A DNA stretch of 64,000 nt from Rariloculus sp965263005 (GTDB lineage Bacteria; Pseudomonadota; Gammaproteobacteria; Steroidobacterales; Rariloculaceae). This document shows positions 52,120-59,562 of the stretch, piece after piece. Every line of letters starts with the position of its first letter. Position 1 is the stretch's first letter. Where the stretch lies: assembly GCF_965263005.1 (NCBI RefSeq), contig NZ_OZ253579.1, positions 930,001 through 994,000 on the forward strand. Direction: 5' to 3'. The notes under the pieces were generated by a model. It did no database searches, was not told the origin of the DNA, and saw only the letters and a list, made by a program, of their open reading frames with translations. A program made the translations under genes and the position numbers.

Positions 52120-53154
52120 ATGCACCGGATCGTATCGACGTCATTGGCAGCACTATTGCTGGCACCGGCGTTCGCTGCCGCGCACCACAGTGTCGCCGTC
52201 TGGTTCGACTCGAGCCAGAGGCAGGAGATTGAAGGCATCGTCACGGAGATCAGGTGGGTGAATCCGCACGTGCGATTCTTCATGCGCGCGCCGAACGCCG
52301 AGGGCCAGGAAACCATCTGGGAAATCGAGACGCTTTCGGTCAGCGGCATCAGCCGTTGGGGCATCGGCCCGGATCTCCTCAATGTCGGCGACCGGGTCCG
52401 CGTCTCGGGCGCGCCGTCCCGCCGGGGCCGAGACAACATCTTCGTGCGCAACCTTCTGTTGCCGAGCGGTCAGGAGCTCGTGTTCGGCGGCGAGCCGCGC
52501 TTCTCCGACGATGCGCTTCGCGGCGGCGAGACGATTAATGTACGCGAAGGCGACGGCTCGAGGCCCGAACTCGGCATCTTCCGCGTCTGGAGCTCGGGCC
52601 AGGGCGCGGGCAGGGTGTTCCCGGAAACCTTCGACGCCGACTTCGACTTCAGCTATTACCCGCTGACCGAGGCCGCGAGGGGTGCGGTCGAGGCCTTCGA
52701 TTTCCTCGACGAGGACCCGACGAACGACTGCAAACCGAAGGGTATGCCGGTCATCATGGAGCAGCCGTACCCGATGCAGTTCGTCGAGCAGCGCGACACA
52801 ATCATGCTTCGCATTGAGGAATACGACCTCGTGCGGACGATTCACATGGGCGACGCGACCGATCCCGGATCGCAGCCGCCGTCGCCGCTCGGGTACTCCG
52901 TCGGTCGCATGGAGGGCCGCGACCTCGTCGTCACGACGACGCGGATCAATTCGGGTACGTTCGACAGCGTCGGCATCCCGCTGAGCCTCGAGGCCCGGAT
53001 CGAGGAACGCTTCGCGCCGAGCGACGAGGGTGCGACGCTCCAATACACGCTTGTCGTCGACGACCCGGTCAATTTCACGGCAGCCGTTGAAACGGGCAAG
53101 CGTTTCATCTATCTGCCGGATGTGTCGGTCGAGCCTTTCAATTGCACGCAGTGA
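52120..53154 (+). CDS. Exported DUF6152-like protein, paralogue 1
   Basis: 344 residues. ATG 52120 follows GAGGAG closely and begins a signal peptide (MHRIVSTSLAALLLAPAFAA) ending directly before HHSVAVWFDSSQ, the DUF6152 start. The N-terminal beta domain continues GIVTEIRWVNPHVRF and LLNVGDRVRVSG. The C-terminal domain has GRDLVVTTTRINSG, then ERFAPSDEGATLQYTLVVDD and a final PFNCTQ. Unknown function. It is followed after 32 bp by a cyclase-family gene with a strong ribosome site, so they are probably co-transcribed. Confidence 0.8.
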   Translation: MHRIVSTSLAALLLAPAFAAAHHSVAVWFDSSQRQEIEGIVTEIRWVNPHVRFFMRAPNAEGQETIWEIETLSVSGISRWGIGPDLLNVGDRVRVSGAPSRRGRDNIFVRNLLLPSGQELVFGGEPRFSDDALRGGETINVREGDGSRPELGIFRVWSSGQGAGRVFPETFDADFDFSYYPLTEAARGAVEAFDFLDEDPTNDCKPKGMPVIMEQPYPMQFVEQRDTIMLRIEEYDLVRTIHMGDATDPGSQPPSPLGYSVGRMEGRDLVVTTTRINSGTFDSVGIPLSLEARIEERFAPSDEGATLQYTLVVDDPVNFTAAVETGKRFIYLPDVSVEPFNCTQ

Positions 53155-53186
53155 AGATTTCAAGCGAACTCAAGGAGGTGGATGTC

Positions 53187-54191
53187 ATGCTAAAGATCGA
53201 GTCAACGTTGCCGATGCCGAGCTCTCAGCGGGGCCGTGACGCCTTGCGATGCCTGACGATCCTGATCGGCCTTGGCGTCGCCGGTTGGTCCTCGAGCGCA
53301 AGTGCGCAGTCGTGGACGCCACCGGCAGACGAGGACCGCTGCCCGTCGAAATGGGGCGCCGGCGATGAGCGCGGATCGGCCAACCACATGGGAACGGCGA
53401 CGGTGCTGCGCGCCGCGCAGCTTATCCGCATGGGCGAGGTCGTCGATCTGAGTCATGTGCTCAACGGATCGATGCCGCTCGGCAACCGCCATTTTGAACT
53501 CTACCCGAAACTGCCGTTCATGAATCCGCAATCGAACCTGAGAGGCTCGAACGAGGAACTCGTCGTCGCCGAAATCGGTCAGGTTGGCACCCAGTTCGAT
53601 GCGTTCAGTCATCAGACGATCGGTGGTTCGCTCTACAACTGTTTCGAGGTCGGCGAAACGCTCAGCCGCGACGGCTTCTCCCGTCTCGGCGTCGAGAACG
53701 TCGGCACGCTGATGACGCGCGGCGTGCTGCTCGATATCGCGGGGCTCAAGGGCGTGGACATCCTGCCTGAGAACTACGAGATCACGGTTGAGGACCTTCA
53801 GGAAGAGCTCGACAGGCACGATTTGACAATCGAGCCCGGCGACGCCGTGATCATCAATACGGGCTGGGGTGTATTCTGGGATCAGGATCCTGCGCGCTTC
53901 ATGGGCGCGGCGCCCGGCATCGGCGTTGAAGCCGCCGAATGGCTCGCGAGCCGGGACCCTATGCTCGTCGGCGCCGACAATCAGCCCGTCGAGATTCAAC
54001 CTAATCCGGATCCCGAACTGTCGCTGCCCGTGCATCAGATCATGCTCGTCGTCAACGGCATACATCTGCTCGAGAGGCTCAAGCTCGATGAGCTCGTCGA
54101 GCGTGGTGTGCAGGAATTCGCGTTCGTGATGCAGCCACTCAAGATCGAGGGCGCGACGGGTTCGACGGTCGCGCCGGCCGCGATCTATTGA
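53187..54191 (+). CDS. Cyclase/kynurenine-formamidase-like hydrolase, exported
   Basis: 334 residues. ATG 53187 has AAGGAGGTG 7 bases upstream. A signal-like segment (LTILIGLGVAGWSSSASAQ) suggests export. The metal-dependent cyclase family motif is QVGTQFDAFSHQTIGG with Asp and His ligands, preceded by VVDLSHVLNGSMP; PGDAVIINTGWG and PVHQIMLVVNGIHLLE are later conserved strands. Family members hydrolyse amide or lactone bonds; the substrate is unknown. Confidence 0.88.
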   Translation: MLKIESTLPMPSSQRGRDALRCLTILIGLGVAGWSSSASAQSWTPPADEDRCPSKWGAGDERGSANHMGTATVLRAAQLIRMGEVVDLSHVLNGSMPLGNRHFELYPKLPFMNPQSNLRGSNEELVVAEIGQVGTQFDAFSHQTIGGSLYNCFEVGETLSRDGFSRLGVENVGTLMTRGVLLDIAGLKGVDILPENYEITVEDLQEELDRHDLTIEPGDAVIINTGWGVFWDQDPARFMGAAPGIGVEAAEWLASRDPMLVGADNQPVEIQPNPDPELSLPVHQIMLVVNGIHLLERLKLDELVERGVQEFAFVMQPLKIEGATGSTVAPAAIY

Positions 54192-54198
54192 TTTTGAG

Positions 54199-54996
54199 CT
54201 AGCTGATTCCCGACTCGATGACCGACTCGTGCCACGGGATCATCAATCGCTTGATCCCGTTGACCGCGAAAAACAGGAGCCACCCGAGGCCTGCCAATAG
54301 AATGATGACCGCGAAGAGCCGAGGTGCATCGAGCGCATTCAGGCTCACGACGACCATGTAGCCAAGCCCTTCGTTGCCGCCGAGATATTCGCCGACGATC
54401 GCGCCGATGAGCGCGAAGACGATGCCCACCTCCATGCCGGCGAACACGTAAGGCAGTGTGCTGTGGAAGTCGAGCGAGCTGAACGTCTGCCAGCGGTTCG
54501 CATTGAGGCTCCGCATCACTTCACGGTGCCCCGGCTCCACCGAGCGCACGCCAAGCAACACATTGAGCATGATCGGAAAGAACGCGAGGATCGCCGCGAT
54601 GACGATTTTCGACGTGAGCCCGAAGCCGAACCAGATCACGAACAACGGAACCAGCGCAACTTTCGGGATCACTTGCAGCGCCACGACCATCGGGCGTACG
54701 GCAAGCTCAAGCCAGAAAATGCGTCCGAGCACGGCGCCGACGAAGACGCCCGTGACGAGCGCGAACGCAAATCCGACGACGGTTTCGACGAGCGTGATCC
54801 GCGCGTGCACGAGCCAGGCCTCGGGTTGGCGCATCAGTTCGAGCAATGTCCGCCCCACGTCCTCGGGCGGCGGCAGCACGAAACGCGAAATGCCGAAGAC
54901 CGTCGTGCTGAGCTTCCAGATCGCGACAATCACGATAAGCAACAGCGGCGTACTGATCCAGGGCAACAGCTTCAGGAGCTTGTCACGGCTCATCAC
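54199..54996 (-). CDS. ABC transporter permease, nitrate/sulfonate/taurine type
   Basis: 265 residues with about six helices. The cytoplasmic EAA-like loop reads LNANRWQTFSSLDFHSTLPYVFAGM (in part), and EYLGGNEGLGYMVVVSLN is typical of SsuC/TauC permeases. Its start overlaps the stop of the ATPase gene by four bases. It ends 8 bp from the convergent cyclase gene. Ligand unknown. Confidence 0.92.
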   Translation of the reverse strand: MMSRDKLLKLLPWISTPLLLIVIVAIWKLSTTVFGISRFVLPPPEDVGRTLLELMRQPEAWLVHARITLVETVVGFAFALVTGVFVGAVLGRIFWLELAVRPMVVALQVIPKVALVPLFVIWFGFGLTSKIVIAAILAFFPIMLNVLLGVRSVEPGHREVMRSLNANRWQTFSSLDFHSTLPYVFAGMEVGIVFALIGAIVGEYLGGNEGLGYMVVVSLNALDAPRLFAVIILLAGLGWLLFFAVNGIKRLMIPWHESVIESGIS

Positions 54997-55808
54997 GCAT
55001 CCTCGTCGAGTTGGTGACGCAGCTCACGTGCGATGTCCTGAAACTCCGGTCTCGTCTCGAGCTCAAGCTGCCGCGGGCGTGGGAACGGCACCTGCGTGAT
55101 CGAGCGTATGCGTCCGGGTCGCGGCGAAAGCAGCACGATGCGGTCGGCGAGAAAGACGGCCTCATTGATCGCATGCGTTACGAGCACGACGGTTGCGCGC
55201 GTCGCCGCCGCGATCGATTGCAGCTCGAGATTCATCTTGTCTCGAGTCATGGCGTCGAGTGCGCCGAAAGGCTCATCCATCAGCAGAACGTCGGGCCGAT
55301 AGCTCAGCGCGCGTGCGATAGCCGTGCGCTGGCGCATGCCGCCGGACAGCTCTCGCGGGTAAGCGCGCTCGAAACCGGTGAGCCCCACGAGCTCGCAGAG
55401 CTCGCGAGCCCGGGTTTTGCGGGTTTTCCTGTCGATGCCGCGGAGCTTGAGTGGCAACGCGATGTTGTTTTCGACGCTGTACCACGGAAAGAGGTTCGGG
55501 TCCTGAAACACGACGCCGAGCTTGTTGACAGTCTCGCGGTCGCGGACCGCACCGTCCCAAAGCGAGCGGCCCGCTGCCCTGACCTTGCCTTCGCTCGGTT
55601 TGACGAGCCCGGCGAGGATACGCAGCAGCGTCGTCTTGCCGCAGCCCGACTGGCCGATGATCGCGATGAACTCCTCGCGCGCGATGTCCAGGTCGATTCC
55701 GGTCAACGCGTGCGTCGTCGCGCGCTGCGATTCGAAAATCTTCTCGATGGCGATGAGCTCGAGTTCGGGTGCCGCCGCATTCACCGCCGTTTCGCCCACC
55801 GCGCTCAT
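54993..55808 (-). CDS. ABC transporter ATP-binding protein, SsuB/TauB type
   Basis: 271 residues. Walker A is IIGQSGCGKTTLLRILAG, the signature ELSGGMRQRTAIARAL, Walker B DVLLMDEPFGALD, and the H-loop LVTHAINEA. A 25-residue Ala-rich leader precedes LELIAIEKIFESQ. It is the middle gene of a three-gene operon (binding protein, ATPase, permease). Confidence 0.95.
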   Translation of the reverse strand: MSAVGETAVNAAAPELELIAIEKIFESQRATTHALTGIDLDIAREEFIAIIGQSGCGKTTLLRILAGLVKPSEGKVRAAGRSLWDGAVRDRETVNKLGVVFQDPNLFPWYSVENNIALPLKLRGIDRKTRKTRARELCELVGLTGFERAYPRELSGGMRQRTAIARALSYRPDVLLMDEPFGALDAMTRDKMNLELQSIAAATRATVVLVTHAINEAVFLADRIVLLSPRPGRIRSITQVPFPRPRQLELETRPEFQDIARELRHQLDEDA

Positions 55809-55836
55809 CGAAACCGGTTCGTGGCAGCTCCGGCGG

Positions 55837-56931
55837 TCAGCCGGCGGGCACGAGCTCGTTCGTGTACCAGGCGTCGGGATCGAGGCCGCCTTCGACCCGG
55901 CCCGCGCTCACGAGTTCGAGGTAGCCGGAGCGCCAGTGCCCGGGATCGGTTCGGAGCAGGCTGCCCGGCCCGTCCGCTGTCCAGGTGCGCACGTAGTCGC
56001 TCAAGCTGTCGGTGGCAACGGTGGTCTCATCGAGCGTGCCGAAGGAGTATTTCTGCCGCAGGATGCGCAGTGTCTCGTTGAAGCCGTCGTCGGCGATCAT
56101 GAAATCGATCGCGCCGCGAACGGCCGCGAGGTACCTGCGGACGATCTCGGCGTGCTCGGCGAGGCCATCTTCGGAGACCAAATACAGTTGCGAGCCTGAC
56201 TCGATGAAGTCGCCGGGGCTGAGCACGACCACGCCCGAGTTTTGCCATTCGAGAATTTTGGCGGTATCGATGCTGACCATGAAGCCCGCGATGCGTCCCT
56301 GCTCGACGAGATTGAACACGCCGGGGCCGAGGCCGACGACCTGGCGATCGACGCTCTCGATATCGATCCCCGACGTCGCGAGCAGTAAATCGAGCGTCGT
56401 CTCGGACGAGCCGCCTTCGGACGGTATACCGATTGTCTTGCCAACGAAATCGCGCGGTTCGCGCAACGGATCGGCCGAGCTCGAGACAAGGCGGATCGTC
56501 GAGCCCTTGATGACGGTGCCGACGTTCATGATCGGCGCGCCGCGATTTGCCGCGTGGCTCACGGCCTCGATCTGACCGATGCGCGTCAGTGGCGCGGTAC
56601 CTGCGAGCACGAGCTGGATCGCCTGCGCCGAGCCGCGCGTCGACTGGAAGCTCACGTCAAGCCTCTGGTCGGCGAAATAGCCGCCCGCGTCGGCGAGCAA
56701 CTCCGGAGCGAACGTCAGCGACGTGAGCGGTAGGATTGCGAGAAACGTCAGCGGGTCACCCGCGGCCGAATCCTCGTCGCCAGCGCAAGACGTAAGCAAC
56801 GCGCCTCCACCGGCCGCGAAGAGCGCGGCGGCGGAGCCTCCGAGCACCGTGCGGCGCGTCAGCGGGCTCCCACCGGAGTCGCCAGGGTCGCGTGTGTCGC
56901 TCACCGTTGCGGCCGATTCGCCTGGTGTCAC
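55837..56931 (-). CDS. ABC transporter substrate-binding lipoprotein, NMT1/SsuA type
   Basis: 364 residues. The leader has LTRRTVLGGSAAALF (twin arginine) followed by GALLTSCAGD, a lipobox, so it is a Tat-exported lipoprotein. The NMT1/ThiY-like fold shows LLADAGGYFADQRLDVSF, GTAPLTRIGQIEAVSHA, and GKTIGIPSEGGSSETTLD. Relatives bind pyrimidines, sulfonates, nitrate or aromatic compounds; the ligand is not deducible. It is the first gene of the operon. Confidence 0.9.
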   Translation of the reverse strand: MTPGESAATVSDTRDPGDSGGSPLTRRTVLGGSAAALFAAGGGALLTSCAGDEDSAAGDPLTFLAILPLTSLTFAPELLADAGGYFADQRLDVSFQSTRGSAQAIQLVLAGTAPLTRIGQIEAVSHAANRGAPIMNVGTVIKGSTIRLVSSSADPLREPRDFVGKTIGIPSEGGSSETTLDLLLATSGIDIESVDRQVVGLGPGVFNLVEQGRIAGFMVSIDTAKILEWQNSGVVVLSPGDFIESGSQLYLVSEDGLAEHAEIVRRYLAAVRGAIDFMIADDGFNETLRILRQKYSFGTLDETTVATDSLSDYVRTWTADGPGSLLRTDPGHWRSGYLELVSAGRVEGGLDPDAWYTNELVPAG

Positions 56932-57114
56932 GCGAACGCCCTGTCCGGCGGCGCCGGCAGCCAGCGAAATCGAGTTCTCATTGTCACGAGTCCTTCTGGT
57001 TCAGGTGCGGGACACAGTTTACCCAATTGGCGCATTCATGGTCCGCTCGTTTGTTCGCTGCGGTTGTCGATTCGGTACACTATGGTTCGAACTCGGCACA
57101 CACAGGAGGACGCG

Positions 57115-58143
57115 ATGCGCAGATTCACCTTGTTGTTCGCGCTGCTTGGTCTCGCTCAGGGCGCCGCCGCGCACCACAGCACGACGGCCATCTACGATTC
57201 GAGCCGCACCATTGAGGTCACGGGCATCGTCGAGGAGGTCTCGTGGCGCAACCCGCACGGACGGCTGCTGGTGAGGGCGCCGGACGAGGAGGGTGGCGAA
57301 GTGGTCTGGGAGGCCGAGACGGCGGCAGTCGTGATACTCCGGATCCTCGGGATTGGCCAGGACTTCATCGACGTAGGCGATCGCATCACGATCGCGGGCT
57401 TCCCCGCGCGGCGCGAGCCGCATGAGATGAACGCCCGCAACATCCTGCTCGCGAGCGGCTACGAGCTTGCGTTCGGCGCCAACGTGCCGTATTTCCCTGC
57501 CGGCAAGAACGGTAACCTCATCGGCCGCAGCTACGACGACTCGAACGTCGACGAGGCGATCGCGAATGCTGACGGCATCTTTCGCGTTTGGGCCACGAAC
57601 ATGACCGATCCGGCCGCGTTTCCGCTGTTCAAGGGCGGCTACCCGTTGACCGCGGCGGCCGAGGCCGTCGTTGCCGAGTGGGACCCTCTTGACAACGATC
57701 TCCTGCGCTGCGGCATGAAAGGCCAGCCGCTGATCATGATCACGCCCGCACCGGTCGAGTTCGCGCGCGACGGGGACCGTATCCTCATGCGAATCGAGGA
57801 GTACGATTCGCTGCGTGTCATTCACATGAACGAAGACGCCGAGCCTCCCGACGAGCAGACACAGATGGGATTCTCGCGCGGCCGTTTCGAGGGCGAAACG
57901 CTGGTCGTCGCAACCGATCATATCCAGGCACAGTATTTCGACCCCGACGGCGTGCCGCAAAGCGAGCAGTTGCGAACTGTCGAGCGCTTTACACCGAACG
58001 CCGCGTACGACCGTCTCGACTATCGCATCACGGTCACCGACCCCGTCTATTTCACGGAACCGTTCGATCTCACGCGCTACTTCGTCTGGAAGCCGGAGAT
58101 GACCGTCGTTCCATACAATTGCCTTGAGCGCGATTGGCGCTGA
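57115..58143 (+). CDS. Exported DUF6152-like protein, paralogue 2
   Basis: 342 residues. ATG 57115 follows AGGAGG and starts a signal peptide (MRRFTLLFALLGLAQGAAA) that ends before HHSTTAIYDSS. The N-domain has GIVEEVSWRNPHGRL and FIDVGDRITIAGFPAR; the C-domain GRFEGETLVVATDHIQA and YDRLDYRITVTDP, ending VVPYNC. Clearly a paralogue of the gene at 52120. It is divergent from the ABC operon and followed by the third paralogue after a short repeat array. Confidence 0.82.
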   Translation: MRRFTLLFALLGLAQGAAAHHSTTAIYDSSRTIEVTGIVEEVSWRNPHGRLLVRAPDEEGGEVVWEAETAAVVILRILGIGQDFIDVGDRITIAGFPARREPHEMNARNILLASGYELAFGANVPYFPAGKNGNLIGRSYDDSNVDEAIANADGIFRVWATNMTDPAAFPLFKGGYPLTAAAEAVVAEWDPLDNDLLRCGMKGQPLIMITPAPVEFARDGDRILMRIEEYDSLRVIHMNEDAEPPDEQTQMGFSRGRFEGETLVVATDHIQAQYFDPDGVPQSEQLRTVERFTPNAAYDRLDYRITVTDPVYFTEPFDLTRYFVWKPEMTVVPYNCLERDWR

Positions 58144-58158
58144 GCAATATGTCACGGC

Positions 58159-58256
58159 GGATGACTCGGGGAATGTATGCCGGAGAAGTCTTGCGGAGAG
58201 GTCTCCGGAAGATGTCCTTGGGAGATGACTCCGCGGGATGACCCTTCGGAATGACC
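58159..58256. repeat. Array of degenerate GGAxATGACyC units
   Basis: About eight imperfect units lie head to tail between two exported-protein genes: GGATGACTC, GGAATG, GGAGAAGTC, GGAGAGGTC, GGAAGATGTC, GGAGATGACTC, GGGATGACC and GGAATGACC, spaced about 12-15 bases. A decayed minisatellite; no coding or terminator role is apparent. Confidence 0.5.
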
Positions 58257-58273
58257 TGGCGTTGGGAGTGAGC

Positions 58274-59254
58274 ATGAACGTCATGAAAACCTTGTCGGTT
58301 CGCGGCGCGGGCGCCGTCCTGGCCGTGCTGCTGGCCGCTGCGAGCGGTGCGCAGGCGCCGCGCGAGTTGCCGCCCGTGGAGCCTCCGCCGCGCGATTTCG
58401 CGACAGCCGAAGCGCACTACGCATTCCTGTTCGAGCAGGCCGGCAGCGGCACCGAGCACACGATGGCGACGATCCCCGTCTGGGGCGGGCTTTGGTCGAG
58501 CGGCAACAACACGATGGCTGATATCTTTCTCGAAGGCGGCTCACGCCGCTCGGGCGGGGCGATAAAGGACGGCGTGCTGACGCCGCCCTACGAAGAACAC
58601 TTCAAGGCGCGCCGCGCCGAGATGGAGGAGTACGGACAGCAGCGCTTCGACCGGCTGACGCGCTGCGAGCATGCGGGTGTGCCGCGCTGGCTCTGGGAGC
58701 CCTACATCAAGGAGTTCGTCAACATGCCGCAGCAGTCGTGGTTCATGAACGACTTCATGGACGAGACGCGGCGCATCCACATCGGCAAGGAGCACGTCAA
58801 CATCGAAGCGGCGCACACGCCCACGGGCGACAGCATCGGGTTCTGGGATGGCGACAAGCTCGTGATCTGGACGAAGTGGGTGCAGCCGGCGGACTACGTG
58901 CGCGGGATGCCGTTGACGAGCAATCAGTTCCGGATGGTGGAGACCTGGCGGCAGGTCGTGCATGACGACGGCGCGCGGGAACTCGTGACGCAGGTCACGT
59001 TCTACGATCCGCTGGCGCTGGTGAAGCCGCAATCGGCGGTCTATACGCATGATTCGCGGCCGGATCTGGAAGAGGCGGGTGTGCGGATCCGCAACTGGGA
59101 ATGCGCGAACAGCAGCAACTCGTATCTGGACGAGGACGGCAACACGCAGTTCTATTTGCCCGGCGATCCCGGGTACAAGGACCCGCGCGGCTTCACGGAC
59201 TTTCCCGAGCTTCCGGGACAGTCGCTCGATCCGATCTTCGATTCGGCGGAGTGA
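58274..59254 (+). CDS. Exported DUF6152-related protein, paralogue 3
   Basis: 326 residues. ATG 58274 has GGGAG upstream and begins MNVMKTLSVRGAGAVLAVLL, a signal peptide. It lacks the HHS opening of the other two, but its second half shares the C-terminal pattern: SIGFWDGDKLVIWTKWV, then FRMVETWRQVVHDDG, LVTQVTFYDPLALVKP, and a Cys near the end (IRNWECANS). LPGDPGYKDPRGF resembles a secreted-protein tail. Function unknown. Confidence 0.75.
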   Translation: MNVMKTLSVRGAGAVLAVLLAAASGAQAPRELPPVEPPPRDFATAEAHYAFLFEQAGSGTEHTMATIPVWGGLWSSGNNTMADIFLEGGSRRSGGAIKDGVLTPPYEEHFKARRAEMEEYGQQRFDRLTRCEHAGVPRWLWEPYIKEFVNMPQQSWFMNDFMDETRRIHIGKEHVNIEAAHTPTGDSIGFWDGDKLVIWTKWVQPADYVRGMPLTSNQFRMVETWRQVVHDDGARELVTQVTFYDPLALVKPQSAVYTHDSRPDLEEAGVRIRNWECANSSNSYLDEDGNTQFYLPGDPGYKDPRGFTDFPELPGQSLDPIFDSAE

Positions 59255-59481
59255 CCGCCAAGCAAGGTTAAGGACGCAGCGCAACCGGCAAACTGGCGAT
59301 CCGCTCCCGGACGATTGAACACGCGTGGTGGCCCGTGGAATAGGGCCCGCCATCCCTGCATGCCGCGCCTTGCCGGGGGGCGTCGAACATGACGTTATTG
59401 ATATGACGTGACGCCAAGCCAAAACGCACAAAACACCGCCATAAGCGATTGAATTTCGATACCCTGGCTTGTGCGATGGCG

Positions 59482-59512
59482 TTGGCAGACTTGTGACAAT
59501 CCGCGCTATACT
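59482..59512 (+). promoter_or_regulatory. Possible promoter of the second TonB receptor
   Basis: TTGGCA (59482-59487) and TATACT (59507-59512) match the sigma-70 boxes five of six each but with a long 19-base spacer. The -10 lies 50 bases before the receptor ATG. Bases 59255-59481 show nothing else. Confidence 0.4.
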
Positions 59513-59562
59513 TCGAGCGCTTTGCAATAGGTGATCGCACTGTCTTCTTGAGGGGGAATCTC

